A DNA stretch of 64,000 bases from an uncultured Opitutia bacterium (lineage in GTDB: Bacteria > Verrucomicrobiota > Verrucomicrobiia > Opitutales > Opitutaceae), in contig CAIRTK010000081.1 of NCBI GenBank assembly GCA_903881475.1, forward strand, positions 30,430 to 94,429. The letters are read 5' to 3'. Made by a program: the position numbers and the translations under genes. Positions 1-8,903 of this stretch are shown here, piece by piece. Numbering within the stretch: the first letter of the stretch is position 1; the number at the start of each line of letters is the position of its first letter. The notes under the pieces were generated by a model. It searched no databases and had not been told where the DNA came from. It saw nothing but the letters and a program-made list of their open reading frames with translations.

Positions 1-169
1 CCAGAAGCTGGGCTGTGGCGCGCACCTGTCCGCGCTGCGGCGCACAGCTACCGACCGGTTTAACATTTCCCAGGCGCTCACGCTGGACGCGATCGAGGCG
101 CTGCCCATTCCGGAAATCGAGAAGCTCCTGATCCCCGTGCACGCGGCGGCGCCCAGCGTGGCCCTGTGA
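1..169 (+). CDS. truB: tRNA pseudouridine(55) synthase TruB, C-terminal end (partial)
   Basis: Reading from base 2, an open frame runs to the TGA at 167-169 and gives the last 55 residues of a protein. The segment contains [13 protein letters not shown] followed by an F(N)[10 protein letters not shown] stretch, the typical end of the TruB catalytic domain. TruB makes pseudouridine 55 in the T-loop of tRNAs. The gene starts outside the window. Its stop overlaps the GTG start of ribF (GTGA at 166-169), so the two genes are probably translationally coupled; truB-ribF pairing is common in bacteria. Confidence 0.85.
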   Translation, partial: QKLGCGAHLSALRRTATDRFNISQALTLDAIEALPIPEIEKLLIPVHAAAPSVAL

Positions 170-1110
170 ATTCGATCGCGCAGTACGCCGGCTTGGAGAA
201 CGCGGCCCTGCCGCCTTCGCCGCTGCACCTGGCGATCGGCATGTTCGACGGCGTGCACCTCGGGCATCGCGCAGTCATCGAGGCTGCAGTGCAATCGGCA
301 CGCCGCTGCAGCGGGACCGCCGCCGTGCTGACCTTCTCGCCGCATCCGAGCGTGATCTTCCGTCCGACACAGCCGACACGGCTGATCATGGACCTCGCGA
401 ACAAGGCCCGCGTGCTGCACCGGCTGGGCGTCGATGCGATGGTCGTCCAGCCCTTCACGCCCGAGTTCGCCCAGCTCGCCGCGGAGGAATTCATTCCCTG
501 GCTGAAACAGCGGGCGCCGCAGCTGGCCGCGATCTATGTGGGAGAAAATTTCCGCTTCGGCCGCGGCCGCAAGGGTGACATCGGCCTGCTCGTGGCCGAA
601 GGGAGGAAGCATGGCCTGACGGTCTTCAGCGCGCCGCGCGTGAACTTCGACGGCGAACCGATCAGCAGCACCCGGATCCGCGCGCTGCTGGAGGCCGGCG
701 ACGTTACGGCCGCGAATGCACTGTTCGGTTATTCCTACTTTGCCGAGGGTCCGGTGGTGCCGGGCAAGCGCCTGGGCCGCACCATCGGGTTTCCCACGCT
801 CAACGTGGCCTGGGCGCCGGACCTGCGGCCGCGGTTTGGCGTGTATGTCGTCCGGGTGGCGGGCGCGAAATCCGTCACGGCGCTGCCGGGCGTGGCGAAC
901 TACGGGCTGCGTCCGACGGTGGAGCAGGCGGTGGAGCCGCTGCTGGAGGCGCATGTGCTCGGGGAGTGCCCGTTTGAGACGGGCGACCTGGTGACGGTGA
1001 AATGGCTGCGTTTTTTGCGGCCGGAACAGAAGTTCAGCGGAGTGGAGGAATTGAGGGCGCAGATCGCGAAGGACCGGGCAGAAGCGGCGGCGGATTTTTC
1101 CTTGCGCTGA
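166..1110 (+). CDS. ribF: bifunctional riboflavin kinase / FAD synthetase RibF
   Basis: A 314-residue protein of the usual RibF length. The N-terminal nucleotidylyltransferase (FMN adenylyltransferase) domain shows [10 protein letters not shown] at residues 25-34 and ISSTRIR at 166-172. The C-terminal flavokinase domain begins near residue 185 and has [10 protein letters not shown] at 204-213, with threonine-leucine in place of the more usual TAN. It converts riboflavin to FMN and then FAD in the cytoplasm. The GTG start at 166 overlaps the truB stop by four bases. tRNA-Val follows 37 bases after the stop. Confidence 0.95.
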   Translation: MNSIAQYAGLENAALPPSPLHLAIGMFDGVHLGHRAVIEAAVQSARRCSGTAAVLTFSPHPSVIFRPTQPTRLIMDLANKARVLHRLGVDAMVVQPFTPEFAQLAAEEFIPWLKQRAPQLAAIYVGENFRFGRGRKGDIGLLVAEGRKHGLTVFSAPRVNFDGEPISSTRIRALLEAGDVTAANALFGYSYFAEGPVVPGKRLGRTIGFPTLNVAWAPDLRPRFGVYVVRVAGAKSVTALPGVANYGLRPTVEQAVEPLLEAHVLGECPFETGDLVTVKWLRFLRPEQKFSGVEELRAQIAKDRAEAAADFSLR

Positions 1111-1147
1111 GGCGCAGCGCTGGCGTTACTCGCCGACCTCAGATTTT

Positions 1148-1224
1148 GGACCTTTAGCTCAGTTGGTTAGAGCGTTTCGTTGACATCGAAAAGGTCACTG
1201 GTTCGAGTCCAGTAAGGTCCACCA
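1148..1224 (+). tRNA. tRNA-Val (anticodon GAC), CCA encoded
   Basis: A complete cloverleaf can be folded by eye. The acceptor stem is GGACCTT (1148-1154) with AAGGTCC (1214-1220). The D stem is GCTC/GAGC, the anticodon stem TTTCG/CGAAA with loop TTGACAT (anticodon GAC), and the T stem ACTGG/CCAGT around TTCGAGT. Discriminator A and encoded CCA are at 1221-1224. The 3' end of the gene lies inside the end of the integrase remnant on the other strand, so it is the likely integration target of a lost element. Confidence 0.96.
1213..1223 (+). repeat. att-like direct repeat, copy 1 (tRNA-Val 3' end)
   Basis: TAAGGTCCACC at the 3' end of tRNA-Val recurs exactly at 1780-1790, where the integrase frame is broken. 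The two copies enclose the 567-bp remnant. This fits an attachment-site core, or the short homology used in a deletion. An 11-bp match could also arise by chance, because the second copy is in-frame coding sequence for the conserved integrase VDL. Confidence 0.5.
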
Positions 1225-1779
1225 TTTTAAGGTTTTGTCCGGGCATGACAGGTTGTGCCAGATCGTGACTAAGTTCCTCTGCACCTGCGGCTTTTAGAAG
1301 GGGAGTGGCTTCACTCGGTTTGTCAGGAAATGACACTAAATGACCACTCGCGCCGGATTCGTGTGCGTGTATGTGTGCGTCAATCCAAGGTAGCTTTGCC
1401 AGCTCGACCCGAAGCGACTCAGCCGAGATTTGAGCATAGATATTGGCAGTTAAATTAGCGTCGGAGTGGCCGAGGGTTTCCTGCGTGGCCTTCTGCGCTA
1501 CCCCGTATTTTGCCGCGAGGGTGGCGTGTGTTTTCCGGAAGGAATGGAAATGCACCACGTCCCCATCTTTACCGACCCGTGGAATTTTGGCGTTCTCGAG
1601 GTCCTTGTGAAAGGTATCGTCGTTAGGGAAGATGTGCCAGAAAACGCGCCGATCCGGGGGATATTCCGGACGGATAATCTCTCGGAGCTTAGCCGCGAGT
1701 GGCAGAGGCAGCGTCACCCAACGGTTCGCATTGTCCTTCGTGGTTGATTCCCGGAAGAACGCGGCAGGATGGGTTGGGT

Positions 1780-1790
1780 TAAGGTCCACC
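1780..1790 (+). repeat. att-like direct repeat, copy 2 (integrase breakpoint)
   Basis: Second copy of TAAGGTCCACC. On the minus strand it encodes VDL at the start of the truncated integrase. On the plus strand it contains the TAA (1780-1782) that closes the frame upstream of the exported protein starting at 1801. Confidence 0.5.
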
Positions 1791-1800
1791 TTACCCAACT

Positions 1801-2364
1801 ATGATTCCGCCACTCATTCGCCGGCTCATGTGCGCCGTGATATTACCGGCCATGGCTGGTGCGGCCTCGATTTCCTTGACGGGGGTGACGCCGGTTTCGT
1901 CTGGCACCAAGTCGGGCACAACCGGTGCCATTGCCGGAAACACCACGGGAGCCGACCCGACCACCTTTGCGTTCGGGCTTTCCCCGGCGGCGAACACTTA
2001 TTTCCAGACAATCATCCCTGGCGCGGCTCCTGCCAATTACCGGGCTTGGGAGGGAAAGTCGGCATTGGCGGCGGCGCCCGGCACCTTGTCCCGCGCGGAT
2101 GCCGTGCTGGCCTTCCGGATGGCCCGGGCCTATGTCCGGCAGGCCTTTCGCATCGATATCACTGAGCTTACCTTCATCCGGACGGACAATGCCGACACGT
2201 TCGAGGCTGATCGGGCGCTGCTGGCCCAGCTGGTGGCTGCCGGATCCCAAGCCGAGTTTTCCGATCTTTGCCACAAGGTCGAAAATCCCAAAGCCTGCCG
2301 GTGCGCCGAGGCGGTGCTCAGCGATACGCCCGACCGCAAGTATGTGTGTCCGGAGGATTTGTGA
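1801..2364 (+). CDS. exported protein of unknown function
   Basis: 187 residues that I do not recognise. The N-terminus has two or three arginines followed by a hydrophobic stretch ending in AMAGAAS, which reads as a Sec signal peptide. The next 40 residues are rich in Gly, Thr and Ser. The C-terminal third has four cysteines (CHKVENPKACRC and a final VCPEDL) that could form disulfides or bind a metal. The start could be the ATG at 1801 or the one at 1828; neither has a clear Shine-Dalgarno. The gene begins ten bases after the integrase breakpoint repeat, so it may be cargo of the lost element or a flanking gene shortened at its 5' end. Confidence 0.55.
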   Translation: MIPPLIRRLMCAVILPAMAGAASISLTGVTPVSSGTKSGTTGAIAGNTTGADPTTFAFGLSPAANTYFQTIIPGAAPANYRAWEGKSALAAAPGTLSRADAVLAFRMARAYVRQAFRIDITELTFIRTDNADTFEADRALLAQLVAAGSQAEFSDLCHKVENPKACRCAEAVLSDTPDRKYVCPEDL

Positions 2365-2475
2365 GGCTGAGGCAGGCGACCATGCCTACCTGGCGGTTTT
2401 TGATGACGTTCGGACCCTGAACCCTTCACAATCGTGGCGTTAGTCGCCGCGTCCCACTTTCCAAGCCCTTACCCC

Positions 2476-4629
2476 ATGATCGCGAAATTCCTCATGCTGT
2501 TCGCGGCCTTCGCCGCCGTTGCCAACGCATTTTCCGCCGAGCCCACAGTGCCGGCGGCGCCGGCTGCCGATGGCGATGATCCTTACCTTTGGCTGGAGGA
2601 TGTCATGGGCGCGAAGTCCCTTGACTGGGTGCGGGCGCACAACGCCGTCAGCCAGAAGGAACTCGAATCCGCGCCCAGGTTCGCCGCACTGCGGGAGCGG
2701 CTGCTCACCATCGTCAATTCCAAGGCCCGCATCCCGGCCGTTTCGAAGCACGGCGAATTCCTCTATAACCTCTGGCAGGATGCCCAGCATGTGCGCGGCC
2801 TCTGGCGGCGCACTTCGCTCGCGGAGTTCCGCAAGGCCGATCCGGCCTGGGAAACCGTCCTCGATCTCGACGCCCTCGCGGCGGCGGAGAAGGAGAACTG
2901 GGTCTGGAAGGGCGCGTCGTTCCTGCATCCCACGTACGACCGGTGCCTGCTGGAACTTTCGCGGGGCGGCGGCGATGCCGTCGTCATCCGCGAGTTCGAT
3001 GTGCTGACCAAGGCGTTCGTTGCGGATGGTTTCATCCTGCCCGAGGCCAAGAGCCAGGTGAGCTGGCGGAATCGCGACTCGATTTATGTCGGCACGCAGT
3101 TCGGCCCCGGTTCCATGACCGATTCGGGCTATGCGCGCATCGTCAAGCAATGGCAGCGCGGCACGCCGCTGACGACCGCGGTCACCGTGGCGGAAGTGAA
3201 GCCGGCGGACTTGGCGGTCGCGGCCTATGTCACGAACGAGCCGGGCTACCGCCGGGAGTTTGTCAGCCGGGTGCTCACGTTTTTCACCAGCGAGCTCTTC
3301 CTGGTTGATCCCAGCGGAGCGGGGCACCCCGGCGCTGCTCCGGCCGGGGAACTGCGAAGGCTCGACGTTCCGCTGGATGCGAGCACCGGCACCTACCGCG
3401 ACCAGATCCTGGTCCGGTTGAAATCCGACTGGGTGGTGGGCGGTCAAACGTACCCGTCCGGGGCGCTGATCGCGATGAACTTGGAGCGCTTTCTTGCCGG
3501 CGGACGCGATTTCCAGATGCTGTTTGCCCCCACGGCCACCACATCGCTGGAGTCGACGGAAACGACGAAACATTACCTGATTCTCACGGAGCTCGACAAT
3601 GTGCGCACGCGAATCGAGGCGCTCCACTTCAATGCCGGCCAATGGGAGCGCTTGACCGTCGCGCTGCCGGGCATCGGCATTGCCGGGGTCACCGCCGTGG
3701 ATGAATTCGAATCGGACGACTATTTCCTGACATTCACCGATTTTCTCACGCCCACCACGCTTTACCTGGGCACGGTTCGTCCGGGATCGACTGCGGCGGA
3801 CCTGGCGCGGCTCAAGCAGCTTCCAGCCTTCTTCGATGCCACGGGCCTGGAGGTCACGCAATTCCATGCCCTCTCCAAGGACGGCACCTCCGTGCCATAT
3901 TTCCAGGTGGCACGGAAGGGCCTTAAACTCGACGGCAGCCAGCCCACGCTGCTGTATGGCTACGGTGGCTTTGAGGTGGCCGAGACACCGGCCTACAGCG
4001 CCACGATCGGATCCGCATGGCTGGAGCAGGGCGGGGTGTACCTGCTCGCCAATATCCGGGGCGGCGGGGAGTTCGGACCGCGCTGGCACGAGGCGGGGCT
4101 CAAGGCGAACCGGCAGCGGGTTTACGACGATTTCATCGCTGTGGCGGAGAATGCCATTGCCCGGAAACTCACCTCGCCCCGTCACCTGGGCATCATGGGG
4201 GGCAGCAACGGCGGCCTGCTGATGGGTGTGATGGTGACGCAGCGCCCGGACCTGTTTGGCGCCGTGGTCTGCCAGGTGCCGCTGCTGGACATGAAGCGCT
4301 ACAACAAGCTGCTCGCGGGCGCCTCCTGGATGGGCGAGTACGGCAATCCGGACCTCCGGGAAGAGTGGGCGTACATCCGGAAATATTCGCCCTACCAGAA
4401 TGTCTTCGCCGACCGGAAGTATCCGCGGGTTTTCTTCATGACCTCGACGCGGGATGACCGGGTTCACCCCGGGCATGCCCGCAAAATGGCGGCCAAGATG
4501 GAGGCGCAGGGCCACGCCCTGCTGTACTACGAAAACATCGAGGGCGGCCATGGCGGCGCGGCCAACAACGAGCAACGGGCCTACATGAGTGCGCTGGCTT
4601 TCACCTTCCTCGCAAAGGAACTGCGCTGA
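2476..4629 (+). CDS. prolyl oligopeptidase family serine peptidase (S9A), exported
   Basis: 717 residues from the ATG at 2476, the usual size for prolyl endopeptidases. This start is preferred over the upstream GTG at 2434 because it puts a signal peptide (MIAKFLMLFAAFAAVANAFS) at the N-terminus. The N-terminal part (DPYLWLEDV) and the beta-propeller region are followed by an alpha/beta-hydrolase domain. The catalytic serine is Ser577 in GGSNGG, with Asp661 in TSTRDDRVHP and His692 in EGGHGG. The enzyme cleaves short peptides after proline and is probably periplasmic. It could contribute to peptide use together with the pyroglutamyl peptidase encoded at about 22 kb, but is not linked to it. 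Confidence 0.92.
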   Translation: MIAKFLMLFAAFAAVANAFSAEPTVPAAPAADGDDPYLWLEDVMGAKSLDWVRAHNAVSQKELESAPRFAALRERLLTIVNSKARIPAVSKHGEFLYNLWQDAQHVRGLWRRTSLAEFRKADPAWETVLDLDALAAAEKENWVWKGASFLHPTYDRCLLELSRGGGDAVVIREFDVLTKAFVADGFILPEAKSQVSWRNRDSIYVGTQFGPGSMTDSGYARIVKQWQRGTPLTTAVTVAEVKPADLAVAAYVTNEPGYRREFVSRVLTFFTSELFLVDPSGAGHPGAAPAGELRRLDVPLDASTGTYRDQILVRLKSDWVVGGQTYPSGALIAMNLERFLAGGRDFQMLFAPTATTSLESTETTKHYLILTELDNVRTRIEALHFNAGQWERLTVALPGIGIAGVTAVDEFESDDYFLTFTDFLTPTTLYLGTVRPGSTAADLARLKQLPAFFDATGLEVTQFHALSKDGTSVPYFQVARKGLKLDGSQPTLLYGYGGFEVAETPAYSATIGSAWLEQGGVYLLANIRGGGEFGPRWHEAGLKANRQRVYDDFIAVAENAIARKLTSPRHLGIMGGSNGGLLMGVMVTQRPDLFGAVVCQVPLLDMKRYNKLLAGASWMGEYGNPDLREEWAYIRKYSPYQNVFADRKYPRVFFMTSTRDDRVHPGHARKMAAKMEAQGHALLYYENIEGGHGGAANNEQRAYMSALAFTFLAKELR

Positions 4630-4717
4630 GGCTGACGGTTTTCGGAGTAGAGCGCGAACGGTCGAAGCGGCAAAATCCGGCGACGCCCGAGCGCTTCCCG
4701 GGTTAGCGGCGGGCCCC

Positions 4718-5404
4718 TTACAGCACATTGATGCCGCGCGCGACCAGCAGCACCAGCACGGACAGGGAAATCAGAGCCTGCGCCATGGAAAGCAGCTTGG
4801 CCCAACGGGCGAGGACCAAGGTGTCCGTGGGGGAAAAGGCCGTACTCGTGTTGAAGGCCAGGAAGAGATAATCGACGAAGCCCGGGGACCAATGGTCCGC
4901 GCCCATCGCCTTGCGCTCGCCACTTTCGATCTGCAGCTGGGGGAAGAAAAACGCCCGGCTGCCGTACGGCACGCGGCGGCTCCGCACCGTCGGTCCGCCG
5001 CCATCCAGCCGCCAATACCACAGGGCGAAAGTCAGGATGTTTGAACCCCAGAGCAGCATGGCGGAGATGAGCAGGGTGACCGGGTCTTCCTTGTGATCCG
5101 GGAGGGCCTTGACCAGCAGGACCAGTGAACCGCAGAGCGCTAAGGTGACGACGGCATTGCAGACGATGCCGAAGAAATGGTTCCAAGAATGCCGACCGGT
5201 GCGGTGGGAAACAATGGTCGGCACCAGCAGCACCATCACCAGGACGAGCAGAAGCCAATGCGGCCCGACGCTCAGCGACTCGGGTAGGGCGTAGGACACG
5301 CCGCCGGCGGCCATGAGCGCCAGCACCGGTTCCCAGCGGACCTTTCCGGCCGGAACGTGCGAATGGGTTGAAGGCGGCAAATTCGGATCCACGGTGGCCA
5401 GCAT
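4718..5404 (-). CDS. multi-pass membrane protein with C-terminal ion-channel-like segment
   Basis: 228 residues from the ATG at 5404; a GTG at 5467 would add 21 residues. There are about five hydrophobic segments. The second half carries the pattern LWYWRLDGGGP, then FFFPQL, then FVDYLFLAFNTSTAFSPTDT, followed by a last transmembrane helix. This belongs to a widespread family of membrane proteins usually listed as hypothetical or DUF1345-like. The segment before the last helix resembles the pore region of two-TM channels, but no canonical GYGD filter is present. Function is unknown. The gene lies 67 bases downstream of a small unknown gene on the same strand. Confidence 0.75.
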   Translation of the reverse strand: MLATVDPNLPPSTHSHVPAGKVRWEPVLALMAAGGVSYALPESLSVGPHWLLLVLVMVLLVPTIVSHRTGRHSWNHFFGIVCNAVVTLALCGSLVLLVKALPDHKEDPVTLLISAMLLWGSNILTFALWYWRLDGGGPTVRSRRVPYGSRAFFFPQLQIESGERKAMGADHWSPGFVDYLFLAFNTSTAFSPTDTLVLARWAKLLSMAQALISLSVLVLLVARGINVL

Positions 5405-5471
5405 ACAGCGGGCAAGCCGGCCCCAGGCAACGACGTTTCGCAGGGATTGCCGCCGACCCGCGATCACGGCC

Positions 5472-5807
5472 TCATTTTTGGGGCGGATTCTTCAGGTAAG
5501 GCTTCAGGCGCTCCAGGACGTAATCCACGTGCTTGTCGTGGTTCAGCGCGTACATCTGGGTCATGGCCTCGGTCAGCGCGGTGCGGACATCGACTTCCTT
5601 GGCCGGGGCCTTCTCCTCGCGCACGACGGACGCAATGGGGAAAACGCCCGCGACGCCGTCATCGCAGAGAAAATCGAGGGAGCCCGGCGGATAGCCCGGC
5701 GGATCGATTCCGAGGAATTGCGCCAGTCCGCTGTAGGAGTCGAGGGCCTTGATGCTCTCGTGGTGAATCCGGTACCAGTGCCCGACCTTTAATTCATTTT
5801 CCGTCAT
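5472..5807 (-). CDS. small soluble protein of unknown function
   Basis: 111 residues, ATG start at 5807, no signal peptide and no membrane segment. It is acidic to neutral, with a conserved-looking N-terminus (KVGHWYRIHHESIKAL) and a helical C-terminal half ending in ERLKPYLKNPPQK. I recognise no domain. Codon use is like the neighbours. It lies just upstream of the membrane protein gene on the same strand, so the two may be co-transcribed. Confidence 0.6.
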   Translation of the reverse strand: MTENELKVGHWYRIHHESIKALDSYSGLAQFLGIDPPGYPPGSLDFLCDDGVAGVFPIASVVREEKAPAKEVDVRTALTEAMTQMYALNHDKHVDYVLERLKPYLKNPPQK

Positions 5808-6094
5808 CAGGGCTGAGCGTGCAGCAGGCCCGGCTCCACGTCAAATGCGGGAATCCGGCCGCGTAAATTTCGGCCCGCGACCGAAGGGGCTTATCCCCGA
5901 TGGTCCGCGCTGGCTGGCATTCCCGTTCGATGGGTCGCGGCCCCGCCTTGAAGCCCGGTGAGGTTACGCTGCCCCGAATTGATCACATAAGGAAGCGAAG
6001 CGCGACGGCCGGGAAAAAACCGATCGCTTTCGTGCAGGCTTGTTCATTTCCGGCCAACGTTGGCGTTCGTGCGAATCAAGTCCGGCGGACGGGC
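5808..6094. other. intergenic, 287 bases, nothing recognised
   Basis: This lies between the stop of the adaptor gene (6095) and the start of the small minus-strand gene (5807). I see no tRNA, clear terminator or repeat. The promoter of the 5807 gene should lie here, but no convincing -35/-10 pair is visible. Confidence 0.4.
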
Positions 6095-7246
6095 TCAACG
6101 GATCCGGACGCTGACGATGACGGAAAGCCCCTGGCGCAGACGTTCGCCCAGGGCGCTGCGGCTGGCGTCATCGAGCACGATTTTCACCGGCACCCGCTGG
6201 ACGACTTTGTTGAAATTACCCGTCGCATTGTCGGGTGGGAGCAGGGCGAACTGGGCGCCGCTCGCAGGGGCGACGCTGTCGACCGTCCCGTGCAGGGTCT
6301 GGCCCGGCAGGGCGTCCACGTTCAGTTTCACGTCCTGGCCTGGGCGGATGCGGGGCAGCTGGGTTTCCTTGAAGTTGGCGACGACCCAGATGTCGGGTTC
6401 CGCGAGGGCAAGCAGCAGCTGGCCGGCGATGACGTAATTGCCGGTCTCCACGGCCTTGTTGCCGATCCGGCCGGCGGCGGGTGCGGTGAGGGTCGCGTAG
6501 GACAGTTTCCGCTCGGCATCCCGCAAGGCTGCCTCAAGCACCGTGACGCTCGCGCTCGCGGCGAGGGCCTGGGCGCGGGCCGACGCTTGCGCGGCCTGGG
6601 CGGAGCCGACGCCGGCTTGGGCGGCGACGAGGTTGGCCTGGTTGGCCGCATGCGCGGCCTGGGCGGTGCTGAACACGCTGCGGGCGTTGTCCAAGTCAGC
6701 CTGCGTGCTGGCGCCGTCATGCGTGGCCAGTTGCTCCTGCCGGCCGAGGGTCAGTCGCGCGAGTTCGAGTTGCGCCGCGGTCTGCTTCAGCTGGGCCTCG
6801 GCCTGGACCACGCGGGCCTGGGCCTCGGCAATCTGCGCCTCGGTCTGGCGGGCGGCGGCCAGGGCCTGAGTTTCCTGGGCGCGGGCCTGCGCGAGGCCGG
6901 CCTGCGCCTTTTGCCGCGCGATCTCGAAGCCCAGGGGATCGAGGCGCAGCAGCACGTCGCCGGCCCGGACGTTCTGGTTGTCGGCGACGAGCACCTCCTT
7001 CACCTGGCCTTCGACCTGCGGGCTGATCTGGTGCAGATGCCCGATGACATAGGCGTCGTCCGTTTCCTCGTAGTGATAGGCGCGAAAAAGGAAGTGGGCG
7101 AGCCACGAGGCCACGGCGAGGGCGGCCACGGTGAGCAGCACCGGGCGCAGCCAGGCGCGCGGGGCGCGGGCCTGCGCTGGCGGCGTGGCGGCCGGGTCGA
7201 TCGTGATGGCCGAGGAGGTGGTGGTGGATTCGGACGGAGCGTTCAT
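6095..7246 (-). CDS. HlyD/EmrA-type membrane fusion protein of a drug efflux system
   Basis: 383 residues. One N-terminal membrane anchor (about residues 32-50) follows a short cytoplasmic tail. Next comes the biotinyl-lipoyl-like half (ISPQVEGQVKEVLVADNQNV), a long alanine- and glutamine-rich coiled-coil hairpin (about 100-220), and the second lipoyl half plus beta-barrel (TAPAAGRIGNKAVETGNYV; RIRPGQDVKLNVDALPG). This is the EmrA layout. It would connect the inner-membrane MFS pump encoded just upstream to an outer-membrane channel. Third gene of tetR-emrB-emrA, 30 bases after the pump gene. No TolC gene is attached; the tolC-like gene at 34.5 kb belongs to a different operon but could serve both. 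Confidence 0.9.
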   Translation of the reverse strand: MNAPSESTTTSSAITIDPAATPPAQARAPRAWLRPVLLTVAALAVASWLAHFLFRAYHYEETDDAYVIGHLHQISPQVEGQVKEVLVADNQNVRAGDVLLRLDPLGFEIARQKAQAGLAQARAQETQALAAARQTEAQIAEAQARVVQAEAQLKQTAAQLELARLTLGRQEQLATHDGASTQADLDNARSVFSTAQAAHAANQANLVAAQAGVGSAQAAQASARAQALAASASVTVLEAALRDAERKLSYATLTAPAAGRIGNKAVETGNYVIAGQLLLALAEPDIWVVANFKETQLPRIRPGQDVKLNVDALPGQTLHGTVDSVAPASGAQFALLPPDNATGNFNKVVQRVPVKIVLDDASRSALGERLRQGLSVIVSVRIR

Positions 7247-7276
7247 AAGGTGGGATGGATGGGAAGGAGGGGCGGA

Positions 7277-8893
7277 TTAGTGCACATCGGCGGCGGCGGC
7301 CCGGTTGCCCCCGCCTTTGCCGAGCAGCAGCAGCAACGGCAGCGAGGCGATGAAGGCGAGGCCGACATACAGGAAGATCTCGGCGAAGGAGAGCAGCGTG
7401 GCCTGGCTGTTGATCAGGTTGTCCAGCGTCTGGAGCGCCTGGTGCCGGCCGGTGACAGAGTCGGGACTGTGCTGCGCGAAGAGCTGCCCGAGCACCTCGA
7501 GCCGCCATTGTGTGACCTGGTTGTAGAGGCTGATTTTCTCCACCAGGATGGCGCGATGCACGGCCTCGCGGTGGGCGAGCACGGTGGTGATGATGGCGAT
7601 CCCAATGCTGCTGCCCAGCTGGCGCGTCAGGCTGTAGAAGCCGGAGCCGGCCGCGACGTCGGACTTGGGGAGGTCGCCGAGCGTGGCCAGGCTGAGCGGC
7701 AGGAACATCATGACGCTCCCGATACTGCGCAGGATGAGCGGCCAGAACAGGGTGCGCGTGCTGGTGTCGGGATTGATCTGAAAAAGCAGGCCGGCGGCGG
7801 AAACCGTCACCATCGCGCCGATCGCGATGAGCAGGCGGGCGTCGAACCGGCCGGAGATTTTGCCCATGACGATCATCATGACGGCCGCGGCCATGGCGCC
7901 CGGCACCTGCAGGAGGCCGCTCTGCATGGCGGTGAAGTGCAGATAGCTTTGCACGAAGATGGGCACGGCAAAGAGGACGCCATAAAGCCCCATGCCCAGC
8001 ACGAGGGAGTAAACGCTGCCGGCCGCTAGCGAGCGGTGCCGCAGCACGCGCAGGTCCACCGCGGGATGCTCCACCGTCAGCTCCCGCCAGATGAAAAGCC
8101 CGAGGCCGGCGGCGGCCCCCGCGGCCATCGTCAGGATGAACCGCGAACTGAACCAGTCGTCCTGCTGGCCTTCCTCCAGCATCGTCTGGAAGCAGCCGAG
8201 CCCGACCGTGAGCAGGCCGATCCCGGCCCAATCCACGCGGTCCCGCCGGATCTCGTCAGCGCTGTCCCGCGGCAGGAACACGATCGTCATCAGGACGGCG
8301 AGGATGCCGAAAGGCAGGTTGATGAAGAAAATCCAGCGCCAGCCCAGGGTGTCGGTGAGGTAGCCGCCGAGCACGGGCCCTAGCGCCGGACCGGCGATGA
8401 CGCCGACGCCGAAGATCGCCTGGGCCGCGCCGAGTTGTTTCTTGGGAAAGGTCTCGAACAGGATCGACTGGGCCTTGGCCAGCAGGCCGCCGCCGGCAAG
8501 GCCCTGCAGGATCCGCGCGATGATCAGCATGATCAGGCTGCTCGAGAGGCCGCAGAGCACGGAGGAGGCGGTGAAACCGATGAGCGAGAAGAGGAGGTAT
8601 TGCTTCCGTCCGAAGCGGTTGCTCAGCCACGCCGTCAGCGGGATCATCACGACGTTGGCGCAGGCGTAGCCGGTCGAGACCCAGCCCGCCTCCGACAGCG
8701 TGGCGCCCAGGTTGCCCTGAATCTCCGGGAGCGCGACATTCACGATGCTGGTGTCGATCACCTCGAGGATCGCGCCCAGCGCGGCGGTGATCGCAATCAT
8801 CCATTTGAGCAGGTCCTTCCGGGCCAGCGACGCGGCCAGCGGGGAGAGACGGCTGAGGTCGGACCCATAGAGTCCGGGTTGGGCGGTGGCCAT
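7277..8893 (-). CDS. DHA2 family MFS drug transporter (EmrB/QacA type)
   Basis: 538 residues from the ATG at 8893. A longer frame exists, but this start sits just after the TetR stop and avoids overlap. The protein has about 14 hydrophobic helices. The DHA2 signatures are IDTSIVNVALPEIQGNLGA in TM1, WVSTGYACANVVMIPLTAWL, and the motif C-like GPALGPVLGGYLTDTLGWRWIFFINLPFG. It should export hydrophobic toxic compounds by proton antiport, together with the EmrA-like adaptor that follows. Confidence 0.93.
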   Translation of the reverse strand: MATAQPGLYGSDLSRLSPLAASLARKDLLKWMIAITAALGAILEVIDTSIVNVALPEIQGNLGATLSEAGWVSTGYACANVVMIPLTAWLSNRFGRKQYLLFSLIGFTASSVLCGLSSSLIMLIIARILQGLAGGGLLAKAQSILFETFPKKQLGAAQAIFGVGVIAGPALGPVLGGYLTDTLGWRWIFFINLPFGILAVLMTIVFLPRDSADEIRRDRVDWAGIGLLTVGLGCFQTMLEEGQQDDWFSSRFILTMAAGAAAGLGLFIWRELTVEHPAVDLRVLRHRSLAAGSVYSLVLGMGLYGVLFAVPIFVQSYLHFTAMQSGLLQVPGAMAAAVMMIVMGKISGRFDARLLIAIGAMVTVSAAGLLFQINPDTSTRTLFWPLILRSIGSVMMFLPLSLATLGDLPKSDVAAGSGFYSLTRQLGSSIGIAIITTVLAHREAVHRAILVEKISLYNQVTQWRLEVLGQLFAQHSPDSVTGRHQALQTLDNLINSQATLLSFAEIFLYVGLAFIASLPLLLLLGKGGGNRAAAADVH

Positions 8894-8903
8894 GGGATGC
8901 GAC

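Larger units (their letters stand above)
1154..1798 (-). pseudogene. tyrosine recombinase (phage/island integrase), C-terminal remnant
   Basis: The 214-residue frame holds only the catalytic half of a tyrosine integrase. HSFRKTHAT (HxxR box), LGHSD and IYAQ (tyrosine nucleophile) are in order, but the N-terminal arm, the core-binding domain and the first catalytic arginine region are missing. The frame begins abruptly at VDLN, at one copy of the 11-bp repeat TAAGGTCCACC (1780-1790). Its last 23 or so codons, including LTGLEPVTFSMST, are the antisense reading of tRNA-Val. Such tails are seen in integrases of tRNA-targeting elements. Neighbouring genes look chromosomal, so this is probably what remains of a deleted element. 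It is unlikely to be active. Confidence 0.8.

Noticed and set aside
2440..4728. Minus-strand open frame of 762 codons over the prolyl oligopeptidase
   Set aside because: Antisense shadow; the plus frame has signal peptide and complete catalytic triad.
4718..5404. Membrane protein considered as a true two-TM potassium channel
   Set aside because: The pore-like stretch (TSTAFSPTDT) has no TVGYG-type selectivity filter.
5900..8029. Long plus-strand open frame (709 codons) across the emrA/emrB region
   Set aside because: It is antisense to two clearly conserved efflux genes and has no recognisable domain. High GC makes long antisense frames common here.
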